NCBI GenBank assembly: GCA_031285845.1
Contig: JAITVK010000028.1
Span: 60,919 to 124,918, forward strand
Direction of reading: 5' to 3'
DNA from: Propionibacteriaceae bacterium
GTDB lineage: Bacteria; Actinomycetota; Actinomycetes; Propionibacteriales; Propionibacteriaceae
DNA length: 64,000 nucleotides
The notes beneath the pieces are model-generated. The model saw only the letters and a list, made by a program, of their open reading frames with translations, was not told the DNA's origin and made no database searches. Of this stretch, positions 24,266 to 36,000 are shown in pieces. How positions within the stretch are numbered: the stretch's first letter is position 1; each line of letters opens with the position of its first letter. The position numbers and the translations under genes are program-made.

Positions 24266-26806
24266 ATGATGTGGGAGAATCGCCAGACTGCGACCGGGAC
24301 TTCCGCCCGGGATGCCTTGAAGGATGCCGTGGTGTCCGACCTGTCCAGTGGGTTGAGTGTGATCGTGACGGGCCTGCCCGGCTCGGGGCGCTCGCATCTG
24401 TTGCGCATGGTCGCCGACGAATTGGGTAGCCAAGGCGTCCATGCCGTCATGATCCACGGCAATTCCGCCTATTCGGATCGACCATTGTCAGCGCTGACTC
24501 TCGCCGGTGTCGACATAGAAGTGTCTTCGACGAACAACGCCGCGATGGGCAGCCTCGCCGCAGCGGTGGCCGGTCTGGAGTCGATGGTCGCCCATCGTTC
24601 GAGTGTGATTCTGATCGACGACGCGGAAGATCTGGACTGGGGCACTGCCGGAGCGATCGTCGAACTGCGCCACCGGCGCGACGTGCCGATGCTGATGGCC
24701 GCCCCGCGTCGACTGGACATCGCTTCGACCATGCATGCTCTGCTGGCGGCTGCGCAACCAGGCATCACCCGACCGATGAACGAGATGCTTTTCGCTGAGG
24801 TCAGCCAAGTGGCCGCCGGACTATTGGGGGGAACTGCCAAAGCTAGCACCATCTCCCGTATCGCGTCGATGTCGGGCGGCCTGCCCGGCGTGGTCGGAGC
24901 CGTCGTCCGCGTCGGACTGGCCACTGGTCGTCTGATCCGTTCAAACGGCATGTGGCAGGCTGTCGGCGACTTGTGGGATCCGGGGCTGGGCTTGGCGTTG
25001 GCGCCGTACCTTCGAGGTCTGGGAGATGAAGAGATCAACGCCTTGACTCTCCTGGCGGGTGTCGACGGCGCGCCTCAATCCCGAGCCACCGAGCTGGTCG
25101 GAACCGATACCACAAACCGGTTGCTCCAGCGTGATCTGCTCCGACTGGATTCGATGACCCCCGAGCCGGGGGTCCATGTCTTCCCGCCCCTGCTGGGAGA
25201 GTTGATGCGCCGACGTGCGCCCGGAGCGGGCGCGCAGTTCGCCGATCGGGAAAGTCATTTCATGGTGGATCCGTGGCCTTGGATGGTGTCTGGGGTGGAG
25301 GCGGCTTCTCTGGCCAAACGCATCCTGAACCATTGGCAGAGCCGGGTCAGCCACGAGTGGCAGCGGTGGGAGTCTGATCGTACGACACGCAATGGCATCG
25401 CCGTGCTGCTGTCACTGTTCGCCGGTGTCATGAACACCGAGATGATTCAGGCCGTGTTCGACAGGACACCACTGAGCTCGGGTGATGATGACGACGCTAG
25501 CCGCTTCGTCGTGCTGCGCTCGACTTATCAGGCGATATGGGAAGCCGATCTGCCTGGCGCGCTCGACGCGATCGCTGCCCGCAGGGCGGTCACCGCCTAC
25601 TTGGCTCCCCGGCTGAGCGCGCACGCCGCTCACCTGACCCTGGTCTGCTCACGGGTCCCAGACGAGAAGATGATCAAGGAATTGAAGAACTCGTCGAGCA
25701 AAGACGACATGGTTCTGGTCACCCAAGCGGAGATCCTCGTCGCCCAAGGTCGAGTGGTCGACGCCCGCGCGATCTTGGAACGCGTGGACCCGCGCAGTCG
25801 TCGGGTGAGTGTGCTCAAACAGGTTCTCGAAGGTCTGGTCCACGTCCTCGATGATGATGTGGAGGCGGGTGTGGAGCTGGCGCTGGAGAGGCTGCGTGAG
25901 GCCATCGCTTTGCTGGATCCGCGTCAGATCGCCAGTCACGCCTATGTCGCGACCTTCGGGTTGGCCATGCTGGGTCGGTTCGCGGAGATCGAATCGGTGG
26001 TCGAGATCGTCTACCGTCTGGCCGAGACCGACTCCTTCGAGTCGTACTACAAGATCGGGTTGTTCTATCTCGGCTCATTCGTCGCCGGCTGGGAGGGTCG
26101 CCGGGAGTACGCGACCACGTTGGTGTTGCAGGCCAGGTCCTTGGGTGGTCAAGTCGGTCCCTTCCCCGGCATGCTCGGCACCTTCGATATCGCGAATCCT
26201 CCGTCCAAGGACGGGTCGAAGATCTGGGATCGAGTCGATGAGCTGGTCGAACGTGGATACGTCGCGTCCGCGATCTATCTGGCGATCGAAGCGGCCGAGG
26301 TCGAACCGGATCAGGGCCGAGTCCAGGTGGTCCTTCGGGCGGCGCGAGACATCCAGGGCCAGGTGCTGTCGGCGGTGCGCGACTACGTCGACGTGGCCGC
26401 GCGCGGCGGATCGCAGGGGTTCGCCGAGGTGGTCGAAGAACTGGGTCGAGTCTCTGGGGCCTTGGATGTGGTCAGGGCTCGGGTTACGTGGGCGCTCAGG
26501 CTGCGTCAAGAGCAAGACATGGCCGGTTGGCTGGCTCAAGCCGAGGCGGCCTGGGACGCCGCCGCGCGGGTCAATCGATCCTGCACCGGATTGTTCGCCC
26601 GGTTGGTCAGTGCCGTCGATTTGAGCACTCGTGAATCAGAGGTGGCCACCTACGCCGCTCAGGGGCAATCCTCGCCGGGAATCGCGGTCGCGATGGGAGT
26701 TTCGACTCGTACGATCGAAGCTCATCTGCAATCGGTCTACCGCAAGACTGGGGTGTCCAACCGCGAGGACCTTCGTCACCTGCTGCGGACTTGGCTCGCC
26801 GGTTAG
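24266..26806 (+). CDS. Large LuxR-family transcriptional regulator with ATPase domain
   Basis: 846 residues. An N-terminal STAND/AAA-type ATPase carries GLPGSGRSH (about 36-44) and a Walker B SVILIDDAEDLDWG near 114-127. The middle 400 residues are helical and TPR-like (VAQGRVVDARAILERVDPRS). The C terminus is a LuxR helix-turn-helix: LSTRESEVATYAAQGQSS then GVSTRTIEAHLQSVYRKTGV. This is the MalT/LAL plan. The Walker A lysine is replaced by Arg. An ATG at 24266 eight bases after AGGAGG is preferred over the GTG at 24260. It lies just upstream of the giant surface-protein gene and may control it, by position only. Confidence 0.85.
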   Translation: MMWENRQTATGTSARDALKDAVVSDLSSGLSVIVTGLPGSGRSHLLRMVADELGSQGVHAVMIHGNSAYSDRPLSALTLAGVDIEVSSTNNAAMGSLAAAVAGLESMVAHRSSVILIDDAEDLDWGTAGAIVELRHRRDVPMLMAAPRRLDIASTMHALLAAAQPGITRPMNEMLFAEVSQVAAGLLGGTAKASTISRIASMSGGLPGVVGAVVRVGLATGRLIRSNGMWQAVGDLWDPGLGLALAPYLRGLGDEEINALTLLAGVDGAPQSRATELVGTDTTNRLLQRDLLRLDSMTPEPGVHVFPPLLGELMRRRAPGAGAQFADRESHFMVDPWPWMVSGVEAASLAKRILNHWQSRVSHEWQRWESDRTTRNGIAVLLSLFAGVMNTEMIQAVFDRTPLSSGDDDDASRFVVLRSTYQAIWEADLPGALDAIAARRAVTAYLAPRLSAHAAHLTLVCSRVPDEKMIKELKNSSSKDDMVLVTQAEILVAQGRVVDARAILERVDPRSRRVSVLKQVLEGLVHVLDDDVEAGVELALERLREAIALLDPRQIASHAYVATFGLAMLGRFAEIESVVEIVYRLAETDSFESYYKIGLFYLGSFVAGWEGRREYATTLVLQARSLGGQVGPFPGMLGTFDIANPPSKDGSKIWDRVDELVERGYVASAIYLAIEAAEVEPDQGRVQVVLRAARDIQGQVLSAVRDYVDVAARGGSQGFAEVVEELGRVSGALDVVRARVTWALRLRQEQDMAGWLAQAEAAWDAAARVNRSCTGLFARLVSAVDLSTRESEVATYAAQGQSSPGIAVAMGVSTRTIEAHLQSVYRKTGVSNREDLRHLLRTWLAG

Positions 26807-26839
26807 TCAGGTGGAATCGGCCCCCGAGGCCGTCACGCG

Positions 26840-26871
26840 AGGGATTCGTTCTCCCACGTGAACGAATCCCT
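26840..26871 (+). terminator. Perfect 12-bp hairpin after the LuxR-family gene
   Basis: AGGGATTCGTTC (26840-26851) pairs with GAACGAATCCCT (26860-26871) across the loop TCCCACGT. It lies 33 bases after the regulator stop and about 210 bases before the surface-protein start. No U-tract follows, so it fits an actinobacterial-style terminator without one. Confidence 0.6.
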
Positions 26872-27081
26872 TGGAGCGGGTGGACCCACAGGTGATCTGC
26901 CGGAGACCAACCTGCGACGCCGGTTGGTCAGCAATTCGGCATGAACCGCGTACGGGTTCGGCTGTTGGCGTCTACGGCTTGGTCTTCCTCCGTCTACGAA
27001 TGCCTTCATGGTCTCACCTAACCTGAGCCACATCGCCAGCTTTATCGGGCTGACGAGCGCAGTTTCAAGTTTGGAGAGTTC

Positions 27082-30000
27082 ATGCAGGCCAGACCACCCT
27101 TCTTTCACCGTGTCAATTCGCGCCCTTCGCGTCGCACAGGCGATAGCGAACCCAGACCGCGACCTGGCCTCCCGCGCCGAGTCCTGCGGCCAGTGTCGTG
27201 GGTGTCCGCTCTGGCTCTAATGCTGATGGGTCTGGTCTCAACGTTGAGCCCAACCACGGCTTCGGCCGCTGGTCCGGTCGACTTGTCCAAATCCACGATC
27301 AGTGTGGAACAGAACGTGGTCAACGCTGATCAGAAGATCAAGGCGACGATCACGGCACGTGACGCTCAGGGTGCGCCAGTGTCAGGTCAGAAGGTGGATG
27401 TCACCGGGAATCATGTGGTGGTCTCTGTCACCCCGCGCGGCGGATGCACCACGGGCACTGATGGCTCCTGCCAGGTGGAGGCCTTCATCACTGGCTCGGC
27501 CGTCGTGAACGGCAAGGACGGCGCGTTGACCGCCACGATCAATGGACAGAATCTGGCTGGCTCACCCTACCCCGTGCTGTGGTCCAATCAGCATGGCAAC
27601 GCTCGTTGGGGATCAATAACCGCTCCGACGAACATGGTCGTAGGACAGGCCTATCCGGTGACGATCTCGGTGGCCTACAACCAAGGCGGAGCGCCCTTCG
27701 CCGGCCAGGACGTCTGGCTGAAGTGTGGCGCCGACGCGAGCATTTGTTCCTTCTCCCCTGCGGCCAGCGGCAAGACGGGCAGCGACGGGACGTACCACGC
27801 CTCAGTCACCCTGAATCGTCAACCGACAGCCCCTGTGGGCCTGGTGGGGTACTTCTCGGCGGGCAACGATCGCATCCCCGGCATCTTCGTCCATGACTTG
27901 CCGATCATCGCCGGAGCCCCCGTCGTGACGCAGCCTCAGGCCTCGCCGGCCAACTCCGAGTTGAGCGTCACCCCGGACAGACCGCTGTATGTCGGCGAGC
28001 AGGCCGCGAACCAGTACGCCGCCACCGTGACTGTCCGGGATCAGGCCAATCAGGCGTTGTCTGGGGTCCCAGTGACTTTCGGCGTCACCCGCGGTGACGG
28101 ATCTCCGGTCGACGGGTCGAAGACCCGCTTGTCGGCGACTTCCTGCACTTCGGAAGCGAACGGGCAGTGCGCCTCCCCAGTCACCCTGACCAGCACACAG
28201 GCCGGTGACTTCATCATCACGGCCAAGATCGCCGATCCGGCGAACAACGACGCCGCCACCGATGTGCGCAACTCAGGCTGGGCTGTGAAGTACGCTCCAG
28301 GTGGCATGACACCCAACCCATCTTGTGATGGGACCAATTTCACGGTCAGCCGCACGAGCGCTCCCGTGGGAACGTGGGTGACCGCGCAGGCGTACATCAC
28401 CGACGAATACTGCAACCCGGTCGGGCCTGACCGGTCGGTCTCGATCACGCTGACCGGAGACGCGCGCTTCGAGAATGGTTTGACCATGGCCAACCGCGCC
28501 ACGGACCCCGACAGCAAAGTCACCGTCAAGTTCACGGACACCACGGCTGAGACGGTCACCGTCTCAGCCACAATCCCCGGTCACATCCGCAACTCACCGC
28601 AATCGGTCCAGTTCACCGCCGGTGACTTGTGTGTCATCGAAGACGGCTGCGACCCGGGACCTCAGGTCCCAGCCGAGCGGCGCACCAGGGTGGAAGTGAC
28701 TTCCAACAATGCCACGGCCGACGGGGTCGCCACGAACACGATCACGGCCCACGCTTTCGACATCCTCGGCAACCCTCTCACCGGTGGGGCGACCTTCACG
28801 CTGACCCCGCAGGACGCCGACTTGATCGGTCTGCCGGGCCAGATCCGCACCGGGGACACCGGCACGGGCACGGCGACCGCCGCCTCGGCGGTTCCCGGTG
28901 AGCACTTGGTCAAGGCGTTCATCGGTTCGACGGAGTTGAACCAAACCGGTTCGCCTCTGAAGCTGAATTACCGTGCACGTGCCGCTGACAAGGCCGCCTC
29001 GTCTCTGACGCTGCGCACAGTGGATTCAACCGGTCAAGTGGTGACCGGCAACATGGTGTCTGTCACCGCGGGCCAGGAAGTCACCGCGATGGTGGCTGTT
29101 CGTGACGCCGCCCATGCGCCGATCGACGGGGTGCAGGTACGGATCCAGGGCAACGGCAATGTCGACGACGGCGCGATTTTCGCCGACACCGTCTGCACCT
29201 CGGGCGAGTCTGGGCCGGGAGAGTGCTTCGTGCCGTTCACCAGCGCCGTGGCCCAGGTGGTCGACGTGTGGGCGCTGATCAGTGTCGGCAACGACTGGGT
29301 TGACGTCGCCGACTCGCCGTCGACCGCGGTTTTCGCCGCCGGGTCGGTTTCCGCCGATCAGTCGAGTGTGACTGTCGATCCGTCTCGGACGACGGTCGGA
29401 GCACCGGTGACGGTGACTGTCATGGTTCGTGATGAACACGGCAATGCGGTCGACGGGCTCACTGAGGCGGATTTCAAGCTGTCGGGGATCCCGAGCGGTT
29501 CCACACCACCGCTCCAGTTCAGCGACTTCACTGCGCGGGGCGACGATCGCTACACCTTCACCACGACATCACAGTTCAAAGGCGGGTTCACCATTGAGAC
29601 CGTCGTCGACGGGGTCGTCCTCGACCAGAAGCCCGAGGTGGTGTTCGTCTCCGGTCCGGTCTGTGTCACCAACTGCGATCCGAGGGACAACCCTGCCACT
29701 GATGACCAGGACGAGTCGACCAACCACACCCGGTTCGAAGTTTTCGCCAATGGCGCTCATGCCGACGGCTCCTCGGCGGACGCCGTGACCGCGCTGGCGT
29801 TCGACCGGCTGGGCAACGTCGTCGATCTGATCGACGCTGATGGAGCCCCGGTCGTGATTCCGGTCGAGCTCACGGACACCACGGCGACCCCCGGTCTGAC
29901 CGGTATGCTCAGCCCGGCCAAGGCGACTGGCATCATCGGCGCCGCCGGATCAGTCACGCTGGGCTTCACCTCGACCGTCGCCGGGACCTACGACGTTGAG

Positions 30001-33000
30001 GGCACGATCAACGGTCAGAGGCCGAGCACCTCTGTCATCGCTCCGCGACTGTTCTTTGTCCGTGGTGGGGTCGACGCGTCGCGCTCGAGTCTGACGGTGA
30101 GCGCCAACGCGGCGGTGGTTGGGGGCCCGGTGCCGGCCACCGTGACCGTCCGCGATCAGCAGGACAACCCGGTCGGTGGGATCGTCGTGGCACTGGAGAA
30201 CGATTTCAAGAGTGGGCAGATGCCGTGGAGCTGTGAGACCAATTCCACCCCTGGTCCCGAATTCGGGACCTGCGAGTTCGAATTGACCTCGTACCTGATC
30301 GGTGACTACCAGGTTCGCGCACTGATCGGCGGCGTGGACGTTCAGGACTCCCCGGCCCAGATCCAGTTCGTCGCCTCAAACGTCTGCTCGTCGGACTGTG
30401 CGCCGGTCGACGATCCGACGACGCAAGACGAGGACGAGTCCCAGACTCACTACACCCATGTTCGTGTCACCACGGTCGCGACGCCTCCGGCGGACGGGCG
30501 CACCCCGAACGAGGTCACAGCCTGGGCGTACGACCACTACGGCAACCCGGTGAGGAACGCGACTGTCGCCACCACCACAATCACCGACACGTTGACAGTG
30601 ACGAAGGGCGAGGCGCAGACCGGGCCCGATGGCACCGCCACGTTGGAGTACACGTCGCTGACCGCCGGCGAGGCTCAGGCTCGGGTGATGATCGACGGCG
30701 TCGAGGTCAAGAACCAGCCAGGACGCCCTGCGCTCGGTCATTCACCGGTGACGATGGAGTTCACGAACGGCACGGCCGTCGCGGACCGCTCCTGGGTCGA
30801 GATCCGGCCAGCGACCTCTCAGCCAGTGGATTCCACCTTCACTATCACCGCCCATGTCTACGACGTGCATGACAATCCGGTTCAATTCGAGCAGGTGAAG
30901 TTCGTCAGCTCGAACCCGGCCGACGCGGTTCTGACCGGAGCGGGCGGCACGGGCACGCAGGCCGATCCCGTGACCTGTGTCACACTGGCCGACGGCACGT
31001 GTTCGGTGTCCCTGAACTCGACCAAGGCGGGAACCTACAGCGTCGCCGCGACACTGAAGGCGGGCGACAAACCGACCGAGTTGAGAAGCTCTCCTGTGTT
31101 CGCGACCTTCACCCCGGGTCCGCTGTGTCTGCCAGCTGACTGCTCGGCCGATCCCGGCGCGCCGGTGACGAGCGCTCGCGTCGTGACCAACGGCGCCAAG
31201 GCCGATGGCCAGGCGCAAGACCTGGTTGAGGTGTTGGCGTACGACCGTCATGGCAACCCGATCCCTGGGATCGACGTGGGTTCGACCACTGCTGACGCTG
31301 ACCTGATCATCCAGCCAGGGAACACCATCACCCCGACGGACGCCAACGGTCGCGCCACGGTGTGGTACGCCTCAACGGTCGCGGGCAAGTACGAGGCCCA
31401 GGTCACGACCACGGACCCGCGCGATCCGGCGACACCAGTGACTGGTCAACCTGACGGATCGCCGGTGACGCTGAGCTTCGGCGACGGCGTCGGAGACGCA
31501 TCCAAGTCGAGTTTCAGCATCACCCCGAAGGTCGCCGGACTGACCAGCCCGCTGGTCGTCGGGATCGACGACCCGAACACCTATCAGGTGACGGCCACTG
31601 TTCGTGACGCTCACAACCAGCCGGTTTCTGGCGCGGTCGTCAGCTTCGCCAATGTCGAAGCCGGACCGGTGTGGGCCCAAGGCGAGACGACATGCACCAC
31701 AGTCGCCGACGGCGCCTGTTCGGCGTACATCTCTTCGACGGTGGCCGGAACCTACACGGTGACGGCCGCGCTCGCAGGCGACGTCATCGAGTCGGGCAAG
31801 CCCGCCGCTTGGACAGCGGACGAAGTGTGTTTCACGCAGGACGGCTGTGAGCCGGAGGACCCGGACTCGTCCCTGATCAGTCGGGTGAAGGTCACCACCG
31901 ACTTCCAGGTGGCTGACGGGATGACGGCCGACGTCATCAGCGTGTGGGCGTACGACCGTTGGGGCAACCCGAAGACCGGGGCGAGTGTGAACCCTGACAC
32001 CACCGACCGAACCCTCCGCATCGATTCCGGCGCCCACGCCGGCGTCGACGATCAAGGCACGGCGACGGTGAACGCTCGTTCGACAGTGGCCGGCGCTCAT
32101 CCGGCGACCGTCCAGATCGACGGGCGTCCGAGCGGAGGCGTGCCGGTGACACTGAACTTCGTGGCCGGCGCGGTCGATCCGAACACTTCCAAGCTGACGG
32201 TGGATCCTGTTCGCCAGGTCGCCGGATCCCCGGTGACTGTGACTGTCGCGGCCAACGATGTTCAGGGCAATCCGATCCTCGATCTAGCGGTCGATGACTT
32301 CGCCCTGACCGGTGTGGCGGTCGGCGGCGACCTGCCCGAGTTGGTGTTCACCGGGTTCGCGTCGCCGGAACCCGGGGTCTACACCTTCACCACGACCTCC
32401 AAGCTGGTCGCAGAGTTCCAACTCGGCGCGACTGTTCGTGGCGTCCAACTGGCTGATACCCCAACCGTCGAGTTCTACGCTGGCGCGGTCTGTGTCGCCA
32501 ACTGTGAACCGGTCGACCCGAACAATGTCACCCGGTTCGAGATGGCCGCCAACGACCAAGTGGCCGATGGTTCGGCTCAAGACACCGCACGGGCGTACGC
32601 CTTCGACCACTACGGCAACGCGGTCGACCAAGCGAGTGTCGAAGTCGCCGATGTGACGACGGCGCCCGCCTTGGTCGGCAAGCTCACCCCGGCGAACCAG
32701 TCGACCAGGTCCGGTCCTGATGGGACGGCCCAGGTCGCGTGGAGCAGCACGGTGGCCGGAACCTACTCGGCGCTGGGCAAGATTGACGGGTTGACGCCGG
32801 TCACCGGAGCCTTGGACAAGATCCGCTTCAGCAACGGCGAAGCCGATCCGGACAAGTCGACGTTGGAGATCACTCCGACCGGATCCCAGGTGGTGGACTC
32901 GCTGTTCACCGCCAAGGCGACGATCCGTGACGCTCAGCGCAACCCGGTGGCGTCCGCCGTCGTCAGCTGGACGACCGACGCCCCGGCGGGCTTCGGCGAT

Positions 33001-36000
33001 GGCAAGACGACGACCACGTGTGAGACTGACCAGGATGGAGTCTGCTTCGTGACGGTGACCAGCGCGCTGGTGGGCGTCTACGACGTCCATGCGACCATCC
33101 CGGTGGCCGGTGCGCCAGTCGACTTGGGTGGTGACCAGGATTCAGCCAAGGCCAGCCCGCAGTCGGTCGAGTTCACCCATGGTGATGTTTGCGTCACCAA
33201 CTGCCATCCGGTCGACGATCCGAGGACCCCTGAGCCTGAGGATGAGACCAACGTCACTTGGGCTGAGGTGACTCGCGACAACCAGGTGGCCGATGGCCGT
33301 TCGACTGACGAGGTGACAGTCCATGCGTACGACGCCAACGGCAACGTGGTGCCCGAGGCTGTGGTCGTCTCCACGCCCGCGTCGGGCATGACCGCAGTCA
33401 ATACCACCGACAAGACCGGCGGCGACGGCACTGTGGTGGCGAAGTTCACTGCGGAAACCAAGGGCACGTACGCCGTGGATATCACAGTGGACGGTCAGAC
33501 AGGCTTCCCCGGGGCGCGATCCCAGTTGACTTTCGTCAACTCCACGCCGGCGGCCGACAAGTCGAATCTGACGATCACTCCGAACGATGGCGACCCCACG
33601 ATGGGCCGCGGACTGGAAGCCGGGTCGACGTACACCGTGACCGCGACGGTCCGCGACGCCCATGACAACACTGTCGACGGCGCGACGGTCGGCTTCGTCC
33701 TGCCGAACGGCGTCACCTCGACGGCGACCGACCAGTCCACTGGCACGACCTCGTGTCTGACCCTTGGGTCGGGGCAGTGCTCGATCGCGGTGACCTCGAC
33801 GATCGCCGCGACGTACGAGATCGCCGGTGAGATGTCGGGAGCGGCGTTGGCGAACACGGTGACCGCGCCGTTCGTGGCCGGTCCGGTCGACGCTTCGATG
33901 AGCTACGTCGAGGTGACCCATGACGGGGCACGCGACGACGGCACGCAGCGCAACACGGTCACGGTCCATGCGCTCGACCGGTTTGGCAACCCGGTGGCAG
34001 GGGCCACCGTGGGATCGACCTCGGACGAGTCCGCACTGACGATCCAGCCCGACATCGCTCAGACTGGCACAGCGGGCGCCACCACCGTGTGGTACACCTC
34101 GACGGTGGCGGGCGCGCATGACGCCGATGTCACGGTCGATGGCTTGACGCCGAAAAACTCACCTGTCACCCTGCACTTCGGTTCGGGCAGCGGCGATCCG
34201 GTCCGGTCTGACTGGGTCATCACTCCCGACGGTCCACTCACCGTCGGCGTCGACACCGCTTCGCAGTACACGCTGACCGCGACGGTCCGCGACGTCTTCG
34301 GTGACCCCGCCGATGGCACGGTCGTCCAATTCACGACAGACTCCGACTCGACCTCATGGGGCGCGGCGCGGTCCGCGACCTGTGTCGCCGGTGAGTCCGG
34401 TGAGCCAGGGGTCTGTTCGGTGACGGTGTCGTCGACGCGCGCTGGGACGTACCCCTTCGTCGCTCAACTGACCAACGGCCAGATCGGCCAGGCCCAGAAC
34501 CGGGCCTGGCAGGCCGACGAGGTCTGCGCCGACGGATGCGCTCCGGAAGATGGTGTCACTGCCACGACCATGGTCACAGTGACGACTCCTGACGGCGTTC
34601 GCGCCGACGGTGTGGCCCGCAACCGCGCCCAGGTGGAGACCTATGACAAGTGGGGCAACCCGGTCGCCGGCGTGATCGTTCAGTCGAGCGCCCGCCAGGA
34701 GGGGACGCTGACTGTGCAGTCGGGGATCGACGCCACCGACGCCACCGGACGCAGCACCATCTGGTACGCCTCCACCACAGTGGGCACGCATCAAGCCGAT
34801 GTGACAGTGACCGACCGTACGGCTGCCTCGAAGACCCCGACCGGGTCGCCGGTGGACTTGGTGTTCCTCCCCGGAGCTCCAGACACGGGCCGATCCGGCC
34901 TGACGGTGACCCCATCGACACAGACCGTCGGTGAGACTGTGACTGCCACGGCGCGGGTCGTCGACGATCGGGACTACCCGTTGAGCGGGGTCCAGGTCTG
35001 GTTCGACGCCACCGGGGCCGCCACGGTCTCCGATCAGGCGACCTGCACCACCGTCGACGGTGAATGCTCGGTCACGGTCAGCGACCGTGTGGCCGAACGG
35101 ATCGACGTCGACGCGAAGATCGACCAGACCAACCCGCTGACGGGAGCTCCCGTGAAAGTCGCGATCGGTGTGAAGCCGGTCGAGTTCGTCACCGGCTGCC
35201 TGCCCGGCATCGACCCGAACTGTCGCTATGACGACTCGGTCGACGACGATCACCGCACCCGAGTCCAGGTCACCAAGGACGCTCAGCCGGCCGGTGGCGG
35301 CGTCGACCTGGCAACGTTGTGGCTGTTCGATCTGTATGGCAACCCGGTGTCCGAAGTGACCCCGGCGACCGTGCCAAGCGTTGACAGTCTCACCGCCTCC
35401 GCGGTGGCGACCACCAATGTCGCGGGCTTGGCTGACCTAGAGTACGTCTCGACGGTCGACGGCGCGTTCACCGCGACGGTCACTGTCAAGGGCGAGCCGG
35501 TGGTGTTCGTCCCGCAGCCCGGCGGTCCGTTGGACGGCGACGCTTCCGAGATCGCTCAACGGTCGAGTCCGGTGACGTTGGCGTTCATGGATCGTACGAA
35601 GCCGAACCCGCCGGTGATCACGGGACCGGTCGACGGAACGGTCACTCGTGACCAGCCGGTGATCGTGACGGGAACCGGCGAGCCGGGAGCTTGGCTCGAC
35701 CTGCGCGAAGGCGACGAGGTTCTGTGTCACGTCCAGGTGGATCAGGCCGGGACATGGTCGTGCGATCCTGGACTGCGTGAAGGAGTTCACACTGTGGTCG
35801 CCGACCAGACGGACCCTTCAGGCAACGTCTCCGACAAGTCGAACCCGGTGACGGTGACCATCGACCGTACTGCTCCAGGCAAGCCGATCATCATCGAACC
35901 GAGTCCCGGTGACGTGACCAATGACTCGACTCCGGTCGTGTCTGGAACCGGTGACGAGCCTGGCAACACCATCATCGTCTCGGATGAGAACGGTGACGAG

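Noticed and set aside
26872..27081. A riboswitch upstream of the giant surface protein
   Set aside because: Apart from the hairpin at 26840-26871, no conserved riboswitch core could be found by eye.
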